From: an uncultured Thermomonas sp.
Lineage (GTDB): Bacteria; Pseudomonadota; Gammaproteobacteria; Xanthomonadales; Xanthomonadaceae
Assembly (NCBI GenBank): GCA_946480065.1
Contig: CAMLJA010000104.1
Span: 1 to 6,778 of the forward strand
Direction of reading: 5' to 3'
DNA length: 6,778 bases
The notes beneath the pieces were generated by a model that saw only the letters and a list, made by a program, of their open reading frames with translations, ran no database searches and was not told the origin of the DNA. Both the position numbers and the translations under genes were made by a program. Shown here in pieces: positions 1-6,250 of this stretch (positions within the stretch are counted from its first letter, which is position 1; each line of letters begins with the position of its first letter).

Positions 1-777
1 TGCCTGCTGCTGGCCGCCTGCGCCGGCAGCCCCGCCTTCGTGGAGGACGGCTGGGGCGTGCAGCGGCGCTTCGACGGGCAGGCGCCATCGCTGCTGAGCA
101 TCAGCGAGATCAACGCCGGCACCCCGCCGGCCGTGGGCGGGCTGGTGGCGGTGCCGGTGCGCAGCCGCCAGCGCGGGCGCTACCGGGTGGCGCTGGCGGC
201 CGAACGCGGGATCGCCGCCGCGTGGACGCCGGGCGCGGCGCTGTTCGATCCCGAGCTCGATCGCGCGCTGGCGTGGCTGGCGCTGCTGGGCGCGGCCGAG
301 CCGCGCGCGGTGGAGCTGCGGCTGACCCTGGTGTCCGACCGCGGCGCGCGCCGCTACCGCGCGGCGCATCCCGCCGGCGATACCCTGGTGATCGACCTGC
401 TGGTGCCGGTGCCGGCGGCGCCGCGCAGCCGCGGTGGCGCGGTGGAGGCGGCGCTGGCCACCGGCCTGCACGAGGCCGCGCGCGAGCTGCGCGGCCCGGC
501 CGGCGGCGACCGCGCCGACGACGAATACCGCTCCGCGCTGGTGGCGGCGTGCTTCCGCATCGACGGCCTGCAGCGCGGCGACCGCCTCGCGCTGGCCGCG
601 CCGGATGCGGCCGGCGAACGCGACTTCACCCGCGCCCACAGCGCCAGCGCGGGGCTGCGGGTGCGCCGCGACTTGGCGGCGGCGCTGGGCCGCGAGGCGC
701 TGGACGGCGGCGACCGCGCCGGGATCGCCACCCTGCGCGCGGACTGCGCGCGGCGGCTGTCGCTACGGCGACGCTGA
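1..777 (+). CDS. Putative lipoprotein of unknown function (5' end outside window)
   Basis: The frame is open from base 1 to a TGA at 775-777, giving 258 residues with the true start upstream of the window. The first residues read CLLLAACAGSP: a hydrophobic stretch ending in a good lipobox (L-A-A-C), with the acceptor cysteine at window codon 7. This suggests the mature protein is lipid-anchored in the periplasm or outer membrane. An internal GTG at 40 could start an ORF, but the lipobox in the same frame argues that the gene begins earlier. The body is rich in Ala, Arg and Gly, with no domain I recognise. Two cysteines in the mature part (window codons 184 and 249) could pair in the periplasm. 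The C-terminal end is very basic (RRLSLRRR). The gene runs tail to tail into the sensor kinase, overlapping it by 15 bases. Codon bias matches its neighbours. The lipoprotein call is fairly safe; the function is unknown. Confidence 0.75.
   Translation, partial: CLLLAACAGSPAFVEDGWGVQRRFDGQAPSLLSISEINAGTPPAVGGLVAVPVRSRQRGRYRVALAAERGIAAAWTPGAALFDPELDRALAWLALLGAAEPRAVELRLTLVSDRGARRYRAAHPAGDTLVIDLLVPVPAAPRSRGGAVEAALATGLHEAARELRGPAGGDRADDEYRSALVAACFRIDGLQRGDRLALAAPDAAGERDFTRAHSASAGLRVRRDLAAALGREALDGGDRAGIATLRADCARRLSLRRR
759..772. other. Short hairpin with UNCG-type loop at the convergent gene ends
   Basis: GTCGC (759-763), TACG (764-767) and GCGAC (768-772) form a perfect 5-bp stem. On the plus strand it is closed as C(UACG)G, which belongs to the unusually stable UNCG tetraloop family. 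It lies across the overlap of the lipoprotein and kinase genes, and the kinase TAG stop is at 763-765. No T-run follows on either strand, so it is not a classical intrinsic terminator. It could stabilise 3' ends or help separate the converging transcripts; that role is inferred. Confidence 0.3.
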
Positions 778-3700
778 CCCCAGGGATGCGCGCACCGCGT
801 GGGCCAGCAGCGCGCCGGTCACCGGCTTGCGCAGGAAGCGGTCGAAGCCCGCGGCGCGCGCCTGCGCCTCGCCCTGCGGGTCGGCGCGCGCGGTGAGCGC
901 CAGCAGCGGGCGCTCGAAGCCCTGCGTCCGCAGCATGCGCGCCAGCGCCAGCCCGTCGATGCCCGGCAGGTCCAGGTCCAGCAGCGCGGCGTCGAAGCGG
1001 GTGGTGGCCACCGCGGCCAGCGCCGCCAGGCCGTGCGCCGCGTGCGTGACCAGGAAGCCGCGCCCGCGCAGCAGCCCGCCGATCGCCTCCGCCACGATCG
1101 GCTCGTCCTCGACCAGCAGCAGGTGCAAGGGACCAGCGTCCGCCGCTGCTTCCGCCGCGGTTGCCGCACGCTCGGGCAGCAGTCCGGAGGGAGATACAGG
1201 TGCGGATTCGGCTGCGGGCGCGGGAGCGAGAGCGGGTTCGGACCCGTGCGCTGGCTGCCCATCGGCGGCCGGGGCCAGCGGCAGCTCGACCACGAAGCGG
1301 GTGCCGCGCCCGGGCGCGCTGTCGATGGCGATGCGTCCGCCCATCGCCGCCGCCAGTTCCTGCGAGATGGCCAGGCCCAGGCCGCTGCCGCCGTAGCGCG
1401 CGGCGGTGCGGGCGCCGTCGGCCTGCTCGAAGCGCTGGAACAGCCGCGCCTGCTGTTCCGGATTCAGCCCCGGGCCGGTATCGGACACCGCCAGCCGCAG
1501 CCCGTGCGGCGCAAGGACGGATGCCTCCAGCGCCACCTCGCCGGCCTCGGTGAACTTGACCGCGTTGCCGACCAGGTTCAGCAGGATCTGCTGGATCCGG
1601 GTGCGGTCGCCGCGCAGCGCCGGCGGCAGGTCCGGCGCGGCCCGGCATACGAAGGCCAGGCCCTTGCGCGCCGCGACCGGCGCCATCAGCCCGGCCACCT
1701 CGTCCAGCAGCGGCCGCGGCGCGAAATCGTCCTCCGCCAGCTCCAGCCTGCCGGCCTCGATCCGGGCCAGGTCCAGGGCGTCGTTGACCAGCCGCAGCAG
1801 GTGTTCGCCGGCGCGGTGGATGGCGTCGACATGGCCACGCTGGCGGCTGTCGAGGGCGGTGCCCTGCAGCAGTTCGGCCATGCCCAGCACCCCGGTCATC
1901 GGGGTGCGCACCTCGTGGCCCAGGGTGGCCAGGAAGCGCGACTTCGCCTCCGAGGCCTGCTCGGCCAGCGCGCGCTTCTGCTCCGCCAGCTGCCAGGCGT
2001 GCCGGCGCCGCAGGCGGGCGCGGTAGGCGCGCGCGCCCGCCGCCAGCGCGGCCAGCGCCAGCAGCGCGTAGGCCGCCCACGCCGCCGGCGACCGCCACCA
2101 TGGCGGCGGGACCCGGAACGCCAGCACCCGCTCGGCCGCCGGATTGCCGGCGGCGTCGCGGGCGCGGGTGCGCAGCACGTAGCGGCCCGGCGCCAGGCCG
2201 GTGAACACGCGGTCGCCGCTGCTCCCCAGCGCCACCCAGCCGGCGTCGAAGCCCTCCAGTCGCGACCAGTACGCGTTCGCGGCCGGATCGTCGTAAGCCA
2301 GCAGGCGCATGCCCACGCGGAACTCGCGGTCCGGCACCCGCAGCGCGTGCGCCGCCGCCGGCGGCAGGTCGCGCCAGGCACCCTGGCGGCGCACCGACAC
2401 CCGGTCCAGCCGCAGCGCGGGGTGCACCGCCGGCGGGTCGGCGGCGGCGGTGTCCAGCAGGATCACGCCGCCGTCCGCGCTGCCGGCCGCCAGGATGCCG
2501 GCGGCATCCATGGCGATGGCGCGGTCCAGGTACTCCTGCCCATCCACGCCGGCCCCGCCGAACCGGACCAGCAGCCGGCGCCGCGGATCCCAGCGCAGCA
2601 GGCCGCGCGGCGTGGCCAGCCAGACCCGGTGCGCCGCGTCCACCCGCAGGCCGGTCGCGCCCACCGCCGGCAGGCCCTGGGCGCTGCCCACGCGCGCCAC
2701 CCGCCGCCAGTGGCCGTCGCGCCGCTCGTGCCGCTCCAGGCCGGACTGCCGCTGCAGCCAGAGCGCGTCGGCGCCGTCGAACGCCAGCGCGTACACGCGC
2801 CCGCCCCGCATCGACGGCACCGTGCGGAAACGGCGCGCCGCGCGGTCCAGCACCCACACCCCGGCATCGCCGGCCACCCAGGGCACGTCGTCGGGCGACA
2901 GCTCCAGCGCCTCGATGTCGGCCGCGCCCAGGCCGCTCCCGGCGGCCGTAAGGTCCAGCAGCACCCGGCCGGTGGCGGGATCGCGCTGCTGCACGCCGGC
3001 GCCGGGCGCGGCCAGCCACAGCCGGCCGGCGCGATCCAGCCGCAGCTGGTGGACCTGGCCGCGCGGCGCGGGATCGCGCGGATCGTCGGCGCGCCACTCG
3101 TCGATCGCCCCGTCGGTGCCGAGCCGCAGCAGTCCCAGCGGATGGCCCACCCACAGCCGGCCGTCGCGGTCCTCCAGCAGCGCCTGCGGCTTCACCGTGG
3201 CCAGCCGCGCCACCGTGTCGGGATCGAACTGCTCCACCTCCCCGTCGGGGCGCAGCCGCTCGATCCGGCCGTTGTAGCCGGCCAGCCAGAACCCGCCGGC
3301 CGCGGCCGGCGCCAGCGCCGGGTACATCCCGCCCAGCAGGCCGTCCTCGGGGCCGGCGAAGCGTGCCGCCCGCCGCCAGTCGGCGCGCAGGTAGCCCAGC
3401 CCCAGGCCGGCGATCGGCACCCACAGGGCGCCGTCGGGCTGCAGCACCAGCGCGCCGATCGCGCGCGGCACCGCCGGCCCGCCGGTCCGCACCGGCACCG
3501 GCGGCGCGTCCCCCTGCTGGCGCCAGAGGCCGCGCTGGCTGCCGATCCAGCGCTCGCCGCGGCGGTCGGTGGCCAGCGCCACCAGCGCGTTCGGCCGCTC
3601 GAACATCGTCGACCACGCCGGCTGCCGCCAGCGCCCGCCGGCGCGCCGCCACACGCCCCGCGAACTGCCCACCCACAGGCCGTCCGGCTGCACGGTGAGC

Positions 3701-4356
3701 GAATAGACGATCGGCGCGGCATCCGCGTCGGGCAGCGCGACCGGCTCGAAGCGGTCGCCGGCGCGGCGCGCCAGCCCGCGGTCGGTGCCGACCCACAGGG
3801 TGCCGTCCGGGTTCGTCGCCAGCGCCAGGATGGTGTCCGACGGCAGCCCGTCGCGCGCGCTGCGGAAGGCGCGCACGCGGCCGTCGGCGCCGCGGCGGTA
3901 CAGGCCGCCGTCGTAGGTGCCGAACCAGATCCCGTCCGCGGCCTCCGCCAGCGCCCAGACATCGTCGCTGGCCAGCGCCGGCTCGCTGGCGCGGCGCAGG
4001 TGGTCGAAGTGCAGCCGCGCGGGGTCGAGGATGCTGAGCCCGGCGCCCTCGACCGAGGCCCACAGCCGGTTGCCGGCATCCACCAGCAGCGCCTGCACGT
4101 TGTTGCCGGGCAGCCCGTCCGGATCGGCCGGGTCGTGGCGCCAGACCCGGACTTCGACCCCGTCGTAGCGCGCCAGGCCGTCCGCCGTGCCGATCCACAC
4201 GTAGCCGTCGCGGTCGCGCGCCAGCGCCCGGATCCCGGTCGAGGGCAGGCCCTGCGCCGGGCCGGCGATGCGGAAGCGCGGGCGTTCCGGCACCCCGGCC
4301 AGCGCGCAGGCGCAGGCCAGCCAGAGTCCCAGCGCGATTCCCCATCGAAGCCGCAT
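763..4356 (-). CDS. Hybrid sensor histidine kinase/response regulator with 14-repeat periplasmic propeller sensor
   Basis: The protein has 1197 residues. Residues 1-21 form a signal peptide (MRLRW, hydrophobic core, ACALAG). Residues 22-640 hold 14 Reg_prop-like repeats of the form DG-x-hW-h-G-(6-8)-GL. Their key Trp residues are 54, 99, 144, 188, 228, 270, 312, 357, 402, 447, 493, 533 and 579, with a degenerate last copy near 622. This fits two seven-bladed propellers. Residues 672-748 match a Y_Y_Y domain, followed by one membrane helix at 758-778. HisKA has the phospho-acceptor H814 in GHEVRTPM. The ATPase has N931 (NLVGNAVKF), D959 (DTGPG) and YGGSGLGL at 988-995. An Ala/Pro-rich linker (about 1033-1076) leads to a receiver with E1083/D1084, phospho-Asp D1127, T1155 and K1177. 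All catalytic residues are present. There is no Hpt or DNA-binding domain, unlike the Bacteroides HTCS proteins that share the sensor fold, so phosphate must leave by partners outside the window. A GGGGAGG motif supports the start at 4356; an in-frame TTG at 4383 is less likely. The ligand is unknown. Confidence 0.93.
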   Translation of the reverse strand: MRLRWGIALGLWLACACALAGVPERPRFRIAGPAQGLPSTGIRALARDRDGYVWIGTADGLARYDGVEVRVWRHDPADPDGLPGNNVQALLVDAGNRLWASVEGAGLSILDPARLHFDHLRRASEPALASDDVWALAEAADGIWFGTYDGGLYRRGADGRVRAFRSARDGLPSDTILALATNPDGTLWVGTDRGLARRAGDRFEPVALPDADAAPIVYSLTVQPDGLWVGSSRGVWRRAGGRWRQPAWSTMFERPNALVALATDRRGERWIGSQRGLWRQQGDAPPVPVRTGGPAVPRAIGALVLQPDGALWVPIAGLGLGYLRADWRRAARFAGPEDGLLGGMYPALAPAAAGGFWLAGYNGRIERLRPDGEVEQFDPDTVARLATVKPQALLEDRDGRLWVGHPLGLLRLGTDGAIDEWRADDPRDPAPRGQVHQLRLDRAGRLWLAAPGAGVQQRDPATGRVLLDLTAAGSGLGAADIEALELSPDDVPWVAGDAGVWVLDRAARRFRTVPSMRGGRVYALAFDGADALWLQRQSGLERHERRDGHWRRVARVGSAQGLPAVGATGLRVDAAHRVWLATPRGLLRWDPRRRLLVRFGGAGVDGQEYLDRAIAMDAAGILAAGSADGGVILLDTAAADPPAVHPALRLDRVSVRRQGAWRDLPPAAAHALRVPDREFRVGMRLLAYDDPAANAYWSRLEGFDAGWVALGSSGDRVFTGLAPGRYVLRTRARDAAGNPAAERVLAFRVPPPWWRSPAAWAAYALLALAALAAGARAYRARLRRRHAWQLAEQKRALAEQASEAKSRFLATLGHEVRTPMTGVLGMAELLQGTALDSRQRGHVDAIHRAGEHLLRLVNDALDLARIEAGRLELAEDDFAPRPLLDEVAGLMAPVAARKGLAFVCRAAPDLPPALRGDRTRIQQILLNLVGNAVKFTEAGEVALEASVLAPHGLRLAVSDTGPGLNPEQQARLFQRFEQADGARTAARYGGSGLGLAISQELAAAMGGRIAIDSAPGRGTRFVVELPLAPAADGQPAHGSEPALAPAPAAESAPVSPSGLLPERAATAAEAAADAGPLHLLLVEDEPIVAEAIGGLLRGRGFLVTHAAHGLAALAAVATTRFDAALLDLDLPGIDGLALARMLRTQGFERPLLALTARADPQGEAQARAAGFDRFLRKPVTGALLAHAVRASLGSASP

Positions 4357-4360
4357 GCGT

Positions 4361-4367
4361 CCTCCCC
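4361..4367 (-). promoter_or_regulatory. Ribosome binding site deciding the kinase start
   Basis: Read on the minus strand, this is GGGGAGG followed by ACGC and then ATG, with its first base at 4356. It is the best Shine-Dalgarno match near the 5' end of the kinase gene. It places the start nine codons inside the longest possible frame, directly before a typical signal peptide. Confidence 0.7.
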
Positions 4368-4383
4368 ACCCGCATGCTGGCAA

Positions 4384-4395
4384 CGCAACGTTGCG
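4384..4395. promoter_or_regulatory. 12-bp perfect palindrome, candidate operator
   Basis: CGCAACGTTGCG is a perfect inverted repeat in the 83-base gap between the divergent kinase and YceI genes. Its AACGTT core stands out against the nearly pure G/C around it. The centre is 50 bases before the predicted transcription start of the YceI operon, a typical activator position, and about 33 bases before the kinase start codon. It could bind a dimeric regulator. I cannot assign it to a known regulator family. Confidence 0.4.
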
Positions 4396-4409
4396 CGCGC
4401 AAGCCGGCC

Positions 4410-4427
4410 GGCCGCGGCGCCGCGGCC
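4410..4427. repeat. 18-bp perfect palindrome in the promoter spacer
   Basis: GGCCGCGGCGCCGCGGCC is perfectly self-complementary over all 18 bases and ends exactly where the TAGAAT box begins. It fills the stretch where a -35/-10 spacer would lie. Long G/C-only palindromes arise fairly often by chance in DNA of this composition, so a repressor-site or cruciform role is only a possibility. Confidence 0.35.
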
Positions 4428-4433
4428 TAGAAT
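4428..4433 (+). promoter_or_regulatory. Predicted -10 box (TAGAAT) of the YceI-cytochrome b561 operon, leaderless start
   Basis: TAGAAT differs from the sigma-70 consensus TATAAT at one base and is among the few AT-rich hexamers in this control region. It ends six bases before the A of the ATG at 4440, so transcription starting at normal spacing would begin at or next to the start codon, giving a leaderless mRNA. No -35-like hexamer is visible at 16-18 bases upstream (that segment is CCGGCCGG-like), so the promoter may depend on an activator. Confidence 0.5.
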
Positions 4434-4439
4434 CGGGGG

Positions 4440-5123
4440 ATGGCCCCGTCCCGCCGCCGCTGGTTGCCGCTGCTCGCGTTCGCCGCGGGCCTCGCAGCCA
4501 GGCCGCTGCCGGCCGCCGAACCGCCGCGCTACGCCTTCGACCCGGTGCACACGCGGGTGATGTTCGCGATCGACCACGCCGGCTTCTCCAAGGCCATCGG
4601 CACCGTGTCCGGCAGCACCGGCAGCCTGCGCTTCGACCCCGCCGACTGGACCACCGCCCGGCTCGACGTTCGGGTGCCGATGCAGCGCCTGGACATGGGC
4701 GACTCCGGCTGGGCGGCCGCGGTGTTCGCGCCGCGCTTCCTGGACGTGCGCCGCTATCCCGAGGCGCGCTTCGTGGCCGCCGACATCCGCCGCCAGGACG
4801 AGCGCCACGGCACCGCCTGCGGCACGTTGACCCTGCACGGCGTCACCCGCCCCCTGTGCATGGCGGTGGTGATGAACCGCATCGGCCGCTATCCGCTGCC
4901 GCCGTTCCGCCGCACCGTGGGGTTTTCCGCGCGGGCCTCGCTCAGGCGCAGCGAGTTCGGGATGACCCGCTGGCTGTCGCTGGTGGGCGACGAGGTGGAG
5001 CTGCGGATCGAGGCGGAGCTGTTCCGCAGCGACGCCGGGGCCGACGCGGACGACGCCCCGCCCGCGCCGCCCGCGCCCATCGACGACGACGCAACCGGGG
5101 AGCCCGCGCATGCCGAACCCTGA
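4440..5123 (+). CDS. Exported YceI family protein (first copy, with acidic C-terminal tail)
   Basis: This 227-residue protein has an N-terminal signal sequence with likely cleavage near residues 25-26. The mature part opens with a clear YceI signature: YAFDPVHTRVMFAIDHAGFSK (residues 31-51 region), then a GTVSGSTGSLRFDP strand and RLDVRVPMQRLDMG. Later YceI strands include APRFLDVRRYPEARFVA (97-113) and GTLTLHGVTRPL (128-139). YceI proteins are lipocalin-like beta barrels that bind polyisoprenoid chains such as quinones in the periplasm. Two cysteines (127 and 140) in the exported domain could form a disulfide. After about residue 196 there is an Asp/Pro/Ala-rich tail beyond the usual fold. 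The SRRRWL start of the signal resembles a Tat motif. No Shine-Dalgarno is present; a leaderless mRNA is likely. The gene overlaps the cytochrome b561 gene by 14 bases, suggesting coupled translation. The family call is strong; the bound ligand is inferred. Confidence 0.9.
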   Translation: MAPSRRRWLPLLAFAAGLAARPLPAAEPPRYAFDPVHTRVMFAIDHAGFSKAIGTVSGSTGSLRFDPADWTTARLDVRVPMQRLDMGDSGWAAAVFAPRFLDVRRYPEARFVAADIRRQDERHGTACGTLTLHGVTRPLCMAVVMNRIGRYPLPPFRRTVGFSARASLRRSEFGMTRWLSLVGDEVELRIEAELFRSDAGADADDAPPAPPAPIDDDATGEPAHAEP

Positions 5124-5691
5124 CCCACGCGCGCGCTGGGGCGCGGTGGCGATCGCGCTGCACTGGCTGGTGGTCGCGCTGGTGCTGGCGATGGCCTGGC
5201 TGGGCCTGACCATGGGCGACCTGCCCAACGGTCCCGGCAAGATCGCCACCTACGCGCTGCACAAGTCGATCGGGCTGACCCTGCTGGCGGTGGTGGTGCT
5301 GCGCCTGCTGTGGCGCCTGCACGCCGGCGCGCCGCCGCCGATCGCCGGCACCCCGCCCTGGCAGGTGCGCGCGGCGGCGCTGGCGCACGGCCTGCTGTAC
5401 GCGCTGCTGCTGGCGATGCCGCTCAGCGGCTGGCTGCTGAATTCGGCGGCCGGCTTCCCGCTGCAGTGGTTCGGCCTGTTCAACCTGCCCGCGCTGGCGC
5501 AACGCGACCCCGGCCTGCGCGCGCTGTCCGGCGAAGTCCACGAATGGCTGTTCTGGACCCTGGCCCTCCTGGCCGTCGCGCACGCCGCCGCGGCCCTCCA
5601 CCACCACCTGTTCCTGCGCGACGCCACCCTCGCCCGCATGCTCCCGCGCGGCTGGCTGCGCGCGGACCCCGAGGACACCGACCATGCGTAA
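5110..5691 (+). CDS. Cytochrome b561 family di-haem membrane protein
   Basis: This 193-residue inner-membrane protein belongs to the prokaryotic cytochrome b561 family (CybB/YceJ-like), which moves electrons between the quinone pool and periplasmic acceptors through two b haems. Four membrane helices are visible, at about residues 12-32, 51-70, 91-111 and 144-164. The usual ligand positions carry histidine: H18 (ALHWLV), H51 (ALHKSIG), H144 (VHEWLFW) and H158 (VAHAAAALHHH). By analogy with CybB, H18 would pair with H158 and H51 with H144. H93 and a run at 164-166 are extra. The length is close to the family norm of about 175-190. A GGGGAG motif at 5097-5102, seven bases before the ATG, lies inside the end of the upstream YceI gene. 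The gene overlaps the preceding gene by 14 bases and the following one by 8. Its position between two YceI genes supports a redox unit with periplasmic isoprenoid carriers. Confidence 0.93.
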   Translation: MPNPDPRARWGAVAIALHWLVVALVLAMAWLGLTMGDLPNGPGKIATYALHKSIGLTLLAVVVLRLLWRLHAGAPPPIAGTPPWQVRAAALAHGLLYALLLAMPLSGWLLNSAAGFPLQWFGLFNLPALAQRDPGLRALSGEVHEWLFWTLALLAVAHAAAALHHHLFLRDATLARMLPRGWLRADPEDTDHA

Positions 5692-6250
5692 CCCGCTTCC
5701 GCCCGCGCTGGCGCTGCTGTGCGCACTCGCCCTTGCCCCCTCTGCGCTGGCCGCGGACTACGTGCAGGCGCCCGGCTCGACCCTGGCCTTCGCCGGCCGC
5801 TACCAGGGCGAGGTCTTCACCGGCGCCTTCCCCGGCTTCGCCACCCGGTTCTCGTTCGACCCGGCGCGGCTGGCCGACGCGCGGCTGGAGGTGACCATCC
5901 CGCTGGCCACCGCCACTACCTCCAATCCCGACTACGACGGCGAGCTGCGCGGCCCCGCCTTCCTCGACAGCGCGCGCTTCCCCAGGGCGCGCTACGTGGC
6001 CACCCGCTTCCGCGCGCTGGGCGGCAACCGCTACGCCGCCGACGGCACGCTGTCGCTGCGCGGGGTGGACAAGCCGGTGACGCTGGAATTCGCCTGGACC
6101 CCGGGCGCGCGGCCGGTGCTGGCGGGGCGGGCCACGGTCGGGCGGCTGGCGTTCGGCGTCGGCGGCGGCGACTGGGCGGACACCGGGCTGATCCCCGACG
6201 CCATCGCCGTCAGCACGCGGGTGGTGTTCGCGCCGGCCAAAGCCGAATAG
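5684..6250 (+). CDS. Exported YceI family protein (second copy, divergent)
   Basis: This 188-residue protein has a classic Sec signal peptide (residues 1-23, cleavage ALA|ADY). It shows the YceI pattern: GSTLAFAGRYQGEVFTGAFPGF (31-52 region), FSFDPARL, RLEVTIPLA, the FLDSARFPRARYVATRFR segment, and GTLSLRGVDKPVTLEF. It then carries FGVGGGDWADT near 157-167 and ends in a strand with AVSTRVVFA. The usual D-x-x-H-S/T motif at the barrel entrance is replaced (QAPGST), and the mature part has no cysteine, unlike the first YceI copy. It looks like a distinct subfamily, not a recent duplicate. The ATG lies in ATGCGTAA, overlapping the cytochrome gene by 8 bases, with GAGGA at 5671-5675 as ribosome site, so translation is probably coupled. 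Its likely role is as a periplasmic isoprenoid or quinone carrier partnering the b561; this is inferred from family and context. Confidence 0.91.
   Translation: MRNPLPPALALLCALALAPSALAADYVQAPGSTLAFAGRYQGEVFTGAFPGFATRFSFDPARLADARLEVTIPLATATTSNPDYDGELRGPAFLDSARFPRARYVATRFRALGGNRYAADGTLSLRGVDKPVTLEFAWTPGARPVLAGRATVGRLAFGVGGGDWADTGLIPDAIAVSTRVVFAPAKAE

Noticed and set aside
466..486. HExxH-like zinc protease motif in the lipoprotein (LHEAARELR)
   Set aside because: The second histidine is replaced by arginine and no third ligand motif is visible, so it is only a chance likeness.
1128..1260. Possible domain break or fusion joint between kinase and receiver
   Set aside because: The Ala/Pro/Glu-rich stretch is a normal flexible linker. 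Both flanking domains are intact and in the same frame.
222..1396. Plus-strand open frames at 222-896 and 434-1396 overlapping the lipoprotein gene and kinase 3' end
   Set aside because: They are shifted-frame shadows made almost only of Arg, Ala, Pro and Gly, with no credible start or domain.
4278..4326. Lipoprotein lipobox in the kinase signal peptide (LACAC)
   Set aside because: The residues before each cysteine (W-L-A and A-C-A) do not fit the lipobox. ALAG|VPE is a better ordinary signal peptidase site.
4357..4383. Upstream TTG start for the kinase at 4383
   Set aside because: It would add nine residues with glycines before the signal peptide and has no ribosome site. The ATG at 4356 has GGGGAGG just upstream and starts a standard signal sequence.
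799..4560. A 1253-codon open frame on the plus strand opposite the sensor kinase
   Set aside because: It is a by-product of high GC and biased third positions in the kinase gene. Its translation is an Arg/Gln/Ala/Pro-rich string with no domains, while the minus strand shows complete kinase and receiver motifs.
626..5249. Further long minus-strand frames overlapping the kinase and the YceI/b561 genes (626-4402 and 3192-5249)
   Set aside because: They are low-complexity Arg/Ala/Gly translations in shifted frames, without motifs, and lie over well-supported genes.
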